NCBI GenBank assembly: GCA_003454665.1
Contig: DMKB01000137.1
Span: 1-20,036, forward strand
Source of the DNA: Nitrospiraceae bacterium
GTDB lineage: Bacteria; Nitrospirota; UBA9217
Direction: 5' to 3'
Length of the DNA: 20,036 nt
The translations under genes were made by a program, and so were the position numbers. Numbering within the stretch: the stretch's first letter is position 1; every line of letters starts with the position of its first letter. Positions 13,701 to 19,648 of this stretch are shown here, one piece after another. The notes beneath the pieces are model-generated. The model was not told the DNA's origin. It ran no database searches and was given only the letters and a program-made list of their open reading frames with translations.

Positions 13701-14894
13701 TCACAGCCCTCTTGCGACAACGTCGATAAACTCCTCGGTAAGGGCGTGCTTCTCCGCCTTCGGTTGCGCAATGGCCGCAAGGTCCTTGGTCATCACGCCG
13801 TGCTCTATGGTTTTGATCACCACAGCTTCGAGGGTGCGGGCGAAGGTAACCACGTCGGGCGTTTTGTCCAGCTCGCCCCTGCGGGCGATCGCGCCTGTCC
13901 ACGCGAAGATGGACGCCACGGAGTTCGTGGACGTCGGGTTCCCCTTGCGGTGTTCATAATAGTGGCGCATCACCGTGCCGTGGGCCGCTTCGAACTCGTA
14001 CTTGCCGTCCGGCGAGACGAGGACGGATGTCATCAACCCCAGGCTGCCGAACCCGCTTGCCACCATGTCGGACATCACGTCGCCGTCGTAATTCATACAC
14101 GCCCAGAGCATCCCTCCCTCGGACTTCATGACCTGGGCCACGGCGTCGTCGATCAGAAGATAGCGGTACTGCACGCCTGCGGAGTCGAAATCCTTCTGCG
14201 CCTTCCCGACCTCGTCGGCGAAGACGTCACGGAAAAAACCGTGATACTTCTTCGATATCGTGTCCTTGGCGCCGAACCAGAGGTCCACTTTTTCGCCAAG
14301 AGCATAGGCGATGCAGGCCCTGGCAAAGCTCCTGATGGATTTTTCAGTATTATGGATGCCCATGATCACGCCGGGCCCGGCAAAGTCGTGGACCAGCAGG
14401 GTCTTCTTTTCGCCCCCGCCCGTGGGGGAGTAGACGATCTCGGCCCGGCCCGGGCCGTCGACGACGAATTCCGTGCTTTTATATATGTCACCGTAGGCAT
14501 GACGGCCGATGATGATCGGCCTGCTCCAGCTCCGCACCGCAGGAGGGATATTTTTGATGATGATCGGTTTTCTGAAGACCGTCCCGTCCAGGATCGAGCG
14601 GATCGTCCCGTTCGGGCTCTTCCACTGCTTCTTGAGGCCGTATTCCTTCACGCGCGCGGCATTCGGCGTGATCGTGGCGCACTTGACGCCGACGCCGTAC
14701 TGTTTTATCGCATTTGCTGCGTCGATGGTCACCTGGTCATCCGTCTCGTCTCGGCGCTCGATGCCGAGGTCGAAGTATTTGAGATCGATGTCGAGATGGG
14801 GAAGGATCAGCTTCTCCTTGATCATCTTCCATATGATCCGCGTCATTTCGTCGCCGTCGATCTCGACGATGGGGTTCTTTACGGTAATTGCCAC
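13701..14894 (-). CDS. icd: isocitrate dehydrogenase, NADP-dependent, eukaryote-type subfamily
   Basis: Oxidatively decarboxylates isocitrate to 2-oxoglutarate with NADP+; cytoplasmic TCA enzyme. At 397 residues it matches the homodimeric subfamily that includes human IDH1 rather than the E. coli type. Isocitrate-binding SPNGTIR is at 93-99; IIIGRHAYGDIY carries Arg131, equivalent to human Arg132. Metal ligands lie in NYDGDVMSD (Asp272, Asp276), and HGTVMRH at 305-311 carries the Arg and His that select NADP in this subfamily. The start is GTG at 14894 with AAGGAG upstream; the product begins MAITVKNPIVEIDGDEMTR as in relatives. It is monocistronic: a strong promoter lies upstream and an unrelated operon follows. 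No clear intrinsic terminator is visible after the stop. Confidence 0.97.
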   Translation of the reverse strand: MAITVKNPIVEIDGDEMTRIIWKMIKEKLILPHLDIDLKYFDLGIERRDETDDQVTIDAANAIKQYGVGVKCATITPNAARVKEYGLKKQWKSPNGTIRSILDGTVFRKPIIIKNIPPAVRSWSRPIIIGRHAYGDIYKSTEFVVDGPGRAEIVYSPTGGGEKKTLLVHDFAGPGVIMGIHNTEKSIRSFARACIAYALGEKVDLWFGAKDTISKKYHGFFRDVFADEVGKAQKDFDSAGVQYRYLLIDDAVAQVMKSEGGMLWACMNYDGDVMSDMVASGFGSLGLMTSVLVSPDGKYEFEAAHGTVMRHYYEHRKGNPTSTNSVASIFAWTGAIARRGELDKTPDVVTFARTLEAVVIKTIEHGVMTKDLAAIAQPKAEKHALTEEFIDVVARGL

Positions 14895-15127
14895 GTTCCG
14901 GTCTCCTTCGTTAAGAGTATAGAAAACAGTAGACAGTAGTCAGGAGCCAGAAGAAAGACATCAGAACACAGACTACAGCTTCACAACGGCTTTCATCCTG
15001 CCTGTGGCCTTTAGGCTATTAATCCTGTCTAAAATTATTGCGTTCTTGCGAGCTTTGCGAGAGACGCCCTTGATTTTTGCTTTATCGGTCTGAAGCTGCG
15101 CTTCATTACTATATACCTGTGCCGGTG
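14895..15127 (-). other. long icd leader containing a short heptad tract
   Basis: About 227 nt separate the predicted start site from the icd GTG. The part nearest the gene (14924-14979) consists of eight in-phase 7-nt units such as AGACAGT, AGTCAGG, AGCCAGA and CATCAGA. Further out is a segment with repeated CTCGCAA words (rc of 15040-15066) like those of the decamer class, and a 5-bp hairpin (GAAGC/GCTTC, 15091-15103). I recognise no riboswitch. Confidence 0.6.
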
Positions 15128-15156
15128 ATTGTAATGCGAGGGGGAGAGATTGTCAA
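15128..15156 (-). promoter_or_regulatory. sigma-70 promoter of icd
   Basis: On the minus strand TTGACA (15151-15156, perfect) is followed by an exact 17-nt spacer and TACAAT (15128-15133, 5 of 6). It is the best promoter match in the window and faces icd. Confidence 0.8.
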
Positions 15157-15173
15157 TACACAATCAGGGCCGT

Positions 15174-15407
15174 AGTCAGGAGCCAGGAGTCAGGAGTCAG
15201 AATACAGACAACAGACAGCAGAGAACAGACAAATAAAAGATCGCAGATTACAGACATCAGACAACAGACAGCAGATTGCAGACAAAAGACTAGAGAAGAC
15301 GGTGATCAGCAATCAGGCATCTGGTATCCGGTATCGTATTCGTCTTTAAATTTTGCACTTTACACTTTGCATTTTTCAATTGCAGGCCGCCTGTCTGCTG
15401 GCCTGCA
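15174..15407 (+). repeat. heptad-repeat element, copy B
   Basis: Thirty consecutive 7-nt units without a single phase slip from 15174 to 15383. The unit drifts: AGTCAGG-type, then CAGACAT/CAGACAA/CAGACAG, then CAGGCAT, CTGGTAT, CCGGTAT, then AT-rich CACTTTA, CACTTTG, CATTTTT. It ends in a perfect 8-bp hairpin (TGCAGGCC, 11-nt loop, GGCCTGCA; 15381-15407). An open frame of 103 codons overlapping its end is almost certainly not a gene. Confidence 0.9.
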
Positions 15408-15520
15408 TTCTGTCTCCTGTTCTTTGCCCTTTATGCTATACTTACATACATTCCCCCGGGACCGGCGGGGAAGGCGTGCCGACTGTGCAGGCCATGGGCA
15501 GACCGCAGACAAATAGAGGG
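15408..15520. other. intergenic, nothing recognised
   Basis: Between heptad copy B and the composite inverted-repeat element. TATGCTATACTT (15432-15443) resembles overlapping -10 boxes, but no -35 is placed correctly. A GC-rich patch (CCCCCGGGACCGGCGGGG) near 15452 could fold. No gene seen. Confidence 0.4.
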
Positions 15521-15764
15521 AACCACAGAGTTACACAGAGGAACAACGTCCGGAATGGGAGACACGGTGAATGGGCGGCGGGGTGTGAAAGTCCAAATGA
15601 CAAAGCCCAAGGGTTAAACGAATGTCAAAGTTCAAAATCCAAATGCCAAATAAATGTCAAATGACAAAATGCAAAGGTCTTAATCTTGTCGCCAATTGGT
15701 TTTTTGACATTCACTTGAACTTTGAACTTTGGAATTAGTAATTACCTCTGCGTCCTCTGTGGTT
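15521..15764. repeat. 244-bp composite element with terminal inverted repeats
   Basis: The ends are imperfect inverted repeats of about 20 bp. The outer 10 bp match perfectly (AACCACAGAG at 15521-15530, CTCTGTGGTT at 15755-15764). The next part matches 8 of 9 (ACACAGAGG against CCTCTGCGT). Inside the termini are heptad-like arms: AATGTCA, AAGTTCA, AAATCCA from 15621, and inverted TTTGAAC, TTTGGAA at 15703-15734. No coding capacity and no obvious target-site duplication. Confidence 0.65.
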
Positions 15765-15809
15765 AAGCTTTGACAATGTGGATTGAGATGTGATGTAAGG
15801 AGGGTGGAT

Positions 15810-16376
15810 ATGCAAAGAGTTGGTTCTACAATGAAAACTGTTCTGCTTCTTGTTGTTGTAACGCTGGGAGCAGGGTGCAGCTCATCGGTCATGCAACCTG
15901 CGGAATTTACGCTCAGGCCCGACGCGAACTCCGCGGTGGTGAATTTTCTCCGGCCTTCAATCCTCGGCATCAACTTCAAGTTCGGCATATGGGACCGGGA
16001 GAACTTCGTGGGCTTGCTGACGGCCAGGAACTATGTTCAGTACCGGGCCAAGCCGGGAAGCCACTTTTTCATGGCCAGCGCGGAGAACTGGTCCGGCATA
16101 AAGGCCGACCTGCGGGCAGGGAAAAACTATTACATCCTGGTTGCGCCGAGTACGAAGGCATGGAAGGTCTGGAGGTCGGTCGTCGAGATGTCCGTGCTCC
16201 AACCCGACGATCCAAACTTGGCTGAATGGATGCAAAAGCTGAAACCGATCACTCCGATATTGGAAAAGGGGGGCGGATACGCTGCGGAACAGATTGATAA
16301 CGTGAGGCAGGCGAGGAAGAGCTTCGAGTCCGGCGTGGTGCCGTACACGAAGATGAAAGCCTCTGACGGCAGGTAA
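15810..16376 (+). CDS. DUF2846-type lipoprotein, paralogue 1
   Basis: A 188-residue predicted lipoprotein of unknown function. The signal peptide ends in lipobox LGAGC with Cys23. The mature part has a DUF2846-like pattern: AVVNFLRPS, FGIWD, FVGLLTARNYVQY, KPGSHFFMASAEN, then RAGKNYYILV and an alpha-rich end. The domain normally appears in cell-envelope lipoproteins as a beta-sandwich; no enzyme motif is present. I chose ATG 15810 because AAGGAGG lies 6 nt upstream; an internal ATG (eight codons in) is possible. The next gene (16779) is a close paralogue, roughly 70 percent identical by eye, and the two share 3' flanking DNA. Codon use does not look foreign. No promoter near consensus is seen. 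Confidence 0.85.
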   Translation: MQRVGSTMKTVLLLVVVTLGAGCSSSVMQPAEFTLRPDANSAVVNFLRPSILGINFKFGIWDRENFVGLLTARNYVQYRAKPGSHFFMASAENWSGIKADLRAGKNYYILVAPSTKAWKVWRSVVEMSVLQPDDPNLAEWMQKLKPITPILEKGGGYAAEQIDNVRQARKSFESGVVPYTKMKASDGR

Positions 16377-16778
16377 GGGAAGGCTAAAGACCTGTTTGCC
16401 ACGGATTTGCACAGATGGCCAGAAGTAGGCGCCCCAGGCGACACGGATAAAAAGCGTTCTTTTTTTGCCGAGAATTGACACGAATGGCCGCGAAAAAGGC
16501 AGTTGGACACGGATTCGCGCGGAAAGGGCGGATAAAAAACATCAGGAGAAAGAATTTGCCGCTTGTAACCACGGATGGACACAGATAAAAAGCGCTCTTT
16601 CTTAGCCGCGAATTTTCACGAATTGACTCGAATTTTGATCAAGACCGTAAAATAGTTGGCTTTTTATTCGCGAACATTTGCGCTCATTCGCGGCAAAGCA
16701 AGCTCTTCGATTGTGGCGTAACGTATTTTTCGCCCTGGGCGATAATATAATCCTCGATGAGATGAAAGGAAAGTGGAT
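16377..16778. repeat. decamer-repeat region between lipoproteins 1 and 2
   Basis: No gene is seen. The stretch consists of degenerate 10-nt repeats, for example CACGGATTTG then CACAGATGGC near 16393, and CACGGATGGA then CACAGATAAA near 16569. A second type, CGCGAATTTT, CACGAATTGA, CTCGAATTTT, runs at 16607-16636. GCCGCGAAT (16605-16613) has an exact inverted partner ATTCGCGGC (16686-16694). TATAAT at 16746-16751 may be a -10 for the next gene, but no -35 fits. Confidence 0.75.
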
Positions 16779-17327
16779 ATGCAAAGTAAAATGAAGATCA
16801 GTCTACTTTTTGTTGTTGTATTACTGGTAACAGGGTGCAGCTCGCCGTTTATGAAACCGGCGGACTTTACGCTTAAGCCCGACGGGAACCATGCGGTGGT
16901 GAATTTCCTCCGGCCGTCGAGCTTCGGCGGGGCCATCATGTTCGGCATATGGGACCGGACGGAATTCGTGGGCGTGGTGACGGCTAAAAACTACGTGCAG
17001 TACAAAGCGAAGCCGGGAAATCATTTCTTCATGGCCCGTGCAGAGAACTGGTCCGGTATTAAGGCCGACGTGCGGGCAGGGAAGAACTACTACATCCTGG
17101 TAGAGCCGAGGATGGGGGCCTGGAAGGCGAGAGTGAATATGTCCGTGCTTCAGCCCAGCGATCCCAGGCTGGCTAAATGGATGCAAAAACTGAAACCGAT
17201 CACCCCGATACCGGAAAAGCGGGACGGATATGTTGCGGAACGGATTGATCATGTCAAGAAGGCGACGAAGAACTTTGAGTCCGGGTCGGTGCCGCACTCG
17301 GTGATGAAAGCCTCTGACGGAAGGTAA
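16779..17327 (+). CDS. DUF2846-type lipoprotein, paralogue 2
   Basis: A 182-residue predicted lipoprotein, close paralogue of the preceding gene. Lipobox LVTGC with Cys20. The same landmarks recur: AVVNFLRPS, FGIWDR, FVGVVTAKNYVQYKAKPGNH, AENWSGIKADVRAGKNYYIL, LKPITPI and the identical C-terminus MKASDGR. Relative to paralogue 1 it lacks three residues in the loop after AWK. Start ATG 16779 is supported by AAAGGA 8 nt upstream and by identity of the upstream GTGGATATGCAAAG with paralogue 1. An envelope location is inferred from the signal; function is unknown. Tandem duplication is the simplest origin. Confidence 0.85.
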   Translation: MQSKMKISLLFVVVLLVTGCSSPFMKPADFTLKPDGNHAVVNFLRPSSFGGAIMFGIWDRTEFVGVVTAKNYVQYKAKPGNHFFMARAENWSGIKADVRAGKNYYILVEPRMGAWKARVNMSVLQPSDPRLAKWMQKLKPITPIPEKRDGYVAERIDHVKKATKNFESGSVPHSVMKASDGR

Positions 17328-17810
17328 GCGAAGGCTAAAGACCTGTTTTGCCACGGATACCCAATCCCGCCAAGGCGGGACTAAGCGACACAGACGGACA
17401 CGGATAAAACGAGAAACTCAATTTTAGCCGCGAATTAACATGAATGACCGCGAAAAAGGCAGGATAAAATCTAAATAAAAAAATCAGAAATTAACGTTTC
17501 TCTCTGCGAACTCTGCGGCTCTGCGAGAGAGAAGGCATTTGCCGCGAATATCCAAAAGTAGGCGCTCTTAAGCGGCACGAATTTACGCGAATGGAGATCA
17601 AGACCATAAAGGCGTAACGTATCTTCCCCTCAGGGTAATACTATGATAACCGTAGGTACCATGACGGGCCGGCCTTTTATCATGTGTCGGGCATCCGGCA
17701 TATTGAATTACGGTATGTGGTTCATGGGCCGGGGAAGAGGTTCTTTGGATAAATGACCGCTCAGTCGGGAGAGACCCGAATTAAATTAAGAGGTGAGAAG
17801 GAGGGATAGT
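17328..17810. repeat. decamer-repeat region and leader before lipoprotein 3
   Basis: No gene is seen. The first 30 nt match the 3' flank of paralogue 1 (GAAGGCTAAAGACCTGTTT, then CCACGGAT). Next come a perfect hairpin TCCCGCC/GGCGGGA with a 2-nt loop near 17366-17381, decamer units (CACAGACGGA, CACGGATAAA; CGCGAATTAA, CATGAATGAC), an 8-bp inverted repeat (TTCTCTCT 17498-17505, AGAGAGAA 17526-17533), and CACGAATTTA, CGCGAATGGA near 17577. GGCGTAACGTAT near 17611 recurs from 16715. A small hairpin (TCGGG/CCCGA, near 17766) precedes the next gene. Confidence 0.7.
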
Positions 17811-18266
17811 ATGTACACAAGAAGATCGTTGCTGTTGGTTCTTGCAGGCGCCATGCTTGTGATAACCAGTGCTTGCGCGTCGGTGCCTATGGCGTCGCTG
17901 GAAATGGACATGAAGGCCAAGAACATGTCCGCGCCCCAGGACAAGGCGCTCGTATATCTGTACCGCAATGAGACCTTCGGCTCTGCCATCAAGATGACCG
18001 TGAATCTCGACGGCAAGTTTGCAGGTCAAACGGCACGAAAAACCTATTTTATGTGGCTGCTGCCGCCGGGGAATCATGAGTTTGTATCGGTCACGGAAAA
18101 TACATCAAGGCTTAATGTTGACGCCAAGGCAGGACAAACGTATTACATCTGGCAGGAAGTGAAAATGGGCATGTGGGGGGCCCGATCCAAACTGCAGCTG
18201 GTGGACAAAGCAAAGGGGAAAAAGGGAGTAGATGTATCGAAGCTGATCGCAACGAACCCGGAATAG
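17811..18266 (+). CDS. DUF2846-type lipoprotein, divergent member 3
   Basis: A 151-residue predicted lipoprotein with Arg-rich start MYTRRS, hydrophobic core and lipobox ITSAC (Cys22). The mature part is a typical short DUF2846 protein: DKALVYLYRNETFGSAIKM, LDGKFAG, KTYFMWLLPPGNHEFVS, AKAGQTYYIWQEVKMGMWGA. It shares the PPG-N-H-x-F and AG-x-x-YYI landmarks with the two genes upstream but is otherwise diverged. The ATG at 17811 has an excellent ribosome site (AAGGAGG). It is followed after about 175 nt by an intrinsic terminator. It may be a separate transcription unit, since 483 bp of repeats separate it from paralogue 2. Function is not known. Confidence 0.9.
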   Translation: MYTRRSLLLVLAGAMLVITSACASVPMASLEMDMKAKNMSAPQDKALVYLYRNETFGSAIKMTVNLDGKFAGQTARKTYFMWLLPPGNHEFVSVTENTSRLNVDAKAGQTYYIWQEVKMGMWGARSKLQLVDKAKGKKGVDVSKLIATNPE

Positions 18267-18442
18267 GAATGGGCGCGGGCCCGGAAGTGAATGTCTTCTC
18301 CCGGCTGAGGGGTGTTGTTGCGGGACAAGAGAAGACGGGTGGGTCCTTACGATGTAATTGAATGTTCATCGGACATTTGCCTGCCGGCTAGCTATGGACG
18401 CGCAAGACGGTAGGGGGTCAGACGCCGAAAATTATGATGAAG
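18267..18442 (+). other. 3' untranslated region of lipoprotein 3
   Basis: About 176 bp of non-coding DNA between the lipoprotein 3 stop and its terminator. It is not built of 7- or 10-nt units, unlike the neighbouring gaps. The block at about 18380-18425 is GC-rich. No gene or known RNA family is recognised. Confidence 0.4.
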
Positions 18443-18473
18443 GGCTGGCCAGGAATTTGGCCGGCCTTTTTTT
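18443..18473 (+). terminator. intrinsic terminator after lipoprotein 3
   Basis: An 8-bp stem (GGCTGGCC with GGCCGGCC, one G-U pair), 8-nt loop AGGAATTT, then seven T residues on the plus strand. Confidence 0.9.
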
Positions 18474-18506
18474 GCGCGCTTTTTCTATATTCTTGCTATC
18501 TTTATT

Positions 18507-18693
18507 CTGATCGCTGATCGCTGATCGCTGATCGCTGATCGCTGATCGCTGATCGCTGATCGCTGATCGCTGTAGTCTTTCGTCTCTTGTCTGTCATCTG
18601 ATATCCGGCATCGTTTTTCGTCTTCCATTTTGCAATTTGCACTTTACAATTTGCATTTTTCAATTGCAGGCGGCCGTTTGTCAGCACGCCTGC
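18507..18693 (+). repeat. heptad-repeat element, copy C, with nine perfect CTGATCG units
   Basis: Nine exact tandem copies of CTGATCG (18507-18569) run in phase into degenerate units CTGTAGT, CTTTCGT, CTCTTGT, CTGTCAT, CTGATAT, CCGGCAT. After one 8-nt unit at 18612-18619 they continue into the AT block (ATTTTGC, AATTTGC, ACTTTAC, AATTTGC, ATTTTTC). It ends in a 7-bp hairpin (GCAGGCG, 14-nt loop, CGCCTGC; 18666-18693), 11 bp before the stop of the REC-PilZ gene. Open frames here encode 7-residue repeats because 7 is not a multiple of 3; I consider them spurious. Confidence 0.93.
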
Positions 18694-18704
18694 CCTCTCC
18701 GGCA

Positions 18705-19454
18705 TCATGTTTCCTCCACGATCCCCTGCTCGAGCTGCTGAACAATGAAGGTTCTGATGAGGTCTTTATCCTCCGGGCCGATCTTCTCGAACTTCAGCCC
18801 CATGCCGGGTTCCTTGAAGGGATAGTCGCCGAAACCATAGCTGTAGATGACCGATGCGTTGATATTCATCTTCCTGTTTCTGATCATGACACTGATCGGA
18901 AGTCGGGTATCGATGGGCTTCGTATCGGTTGTTCGTATGAACATTCCGTTCTCCGAGAGGACAACGGGGTGCAGCGTACCGCCCCCTTGAGCTCCGGTGA
19001 GGTCGACCGTGAGATAGGCGCCGATCCGGACGGTCTTGCGCGGGGTCGGCTCCATCGCCGCCTGGACGGCCCGATACAGCTCGTCGGCATCAAGAGGCTT
19101 CCGAACGAAACCCGCGCATCCGGCATCGCGACAATGCTTCTCGATTGCCTGGTCAGGGGAAGAGGATACGAGAATGACCGGCACCGGAGACATCCTGGAA
19201 CTATGCTTCATCTCGCTGATGAGGCTCACGCCGCTTTTGCCGTCCAGGGCCACGTCGGAAATGATGATGTCGGGCAGGGCAACGGACATGAAGTCAACGG
19301 CCTCCTCGGCCGAATTCGCCGTGCATACTTCATATTCCAGGCGCTGAAGGAGCATAATGGTGTAATTGAGCTCGTTTGTATTGCTGTCCACGACCAGCAC
19401 AAACCGCTTCTGATTCTCTACCGCCTTGTTGTCGTTATTCGCGCTCTGTTGCAT
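18705..19454 (-). CDS. response regulator with REC and PilZ domains
   Basis: A 249-residue protein. A 17-residue polar N-terminus leads into REC (about 18-135): D23 in VVDSN, phospho-D67 in ISDVAL, S97-99, K119 in VRKPLD. The acidic pair before the first loop is reduced to a single Asp followed by Ser. The C-terminal half (about 138-240) is PilZ-like, of the kind common in myxobacteria and relatives (TIGR02266): RKTVR at 139-143 gives the RxxxR motif, and GMFIRTTDTKPIDTRLPI and EPGMGLKFEKIGPEDKDLI are family landmarks. The second cyclic-di-GMP motif [DN]xSxxG reads VLSENG at 165-170, with Val in place of Asp/Asn, so ligand binding is uncertain. The ATG has GAGGG upstream; a possible promoter lies at 19564-19592. 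It stands alone between heptad copies C and D. Confidence 0.93.
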   Translation of the reverse strand: MQQSANNDNKAVENQKRFVLVVDSNTNELNYTIMLLQRLEYEVCTANSAEEAVDFMSVALPDIIISDVALDGKSGVSLISEMKHSSRMSPVPVILVSSSPDQAIEKHCRDAGCAGFVRKPLDADELYRAVQAAMEPTPRKTVRIGAYLTVDLTGAQGGGTLHPVVLSENGMFIRTTDTKPIDTRLPISVMIRNRKMNINASVIYSYGFGDYPFKEPGMGLKFEKIGPEDKDLIRTFIVQQLEQGIVEET

Positions 19455-19563
19455 TTCCGGCCCTCTGTTGAGATCACCGGCAGCCCCGGCCTTACGAGCT
19501 GACAGAACCGATCTATCAGCCCTCTCCCGCCGTATTTTTTCGAACGCTATACTATAGAACTAT

Positions 19564-19592
19564 AGCATAAGCTTTCCATGAAGAAAAGTCAC
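19564..19592 (-). promoter_or_regulatory. possible promoter of the REC-PilZ gene
   Basis: On the minus strand GTGACT (19587-19592, 4 of 6) is followed after 17 nt by TATGCT (19564-19569, 4 of 6), about 110 nt before the ATG. An inverted repeat (GCTATA/TATAGC, 19546-19566) overlaps the -10 region and could be an operator. Moderate support only. Confidence 0.4.
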
Positions 19593-19648
19593 GAATTCAA
19601 TCTCGAAGGGCAACGCTGGGTGGTACTACTACTATAGGGGGGGGGAGG

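Noticed and set aside
15381..15407. Hairpin of copy B as an intrinsic terminator
   Set aside because: No T-run follows the stem on either strand; the same holds for the hairpins of copies A, C and D.
15353..15664. 103-codon open frame between icd and lipoprotein 1
   Set aside because: It begins inside heptad copy B and runs into the inverted-repeat element; it has no ribosome site and its composition follows the repeats. The frames at 13392-13619, 18502-18708 and 19792-20007 are rejected likewise.
17750..17800. Glycine-riboswitch-like words (GGGAGAGACC) before lipoprotein 3
   Set aside because: Only this short word matches; the GCCGAAGG-type core and the downstream pairing segments are absent.
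18380..18442. GEMM (cyclic-di-GMP) riboswitch, suggested by GGACGC and GGTAGG words near a PilZ gene
   Set aside because: The GGACGCAAAGCC core does not match, and the segment is downstream of a gene on the plus strand, not upstream of one.
18507..18572. CRISPR-like regular array
   Set aside because: The units are 7 nt with no spacers, and no cas genes are present.
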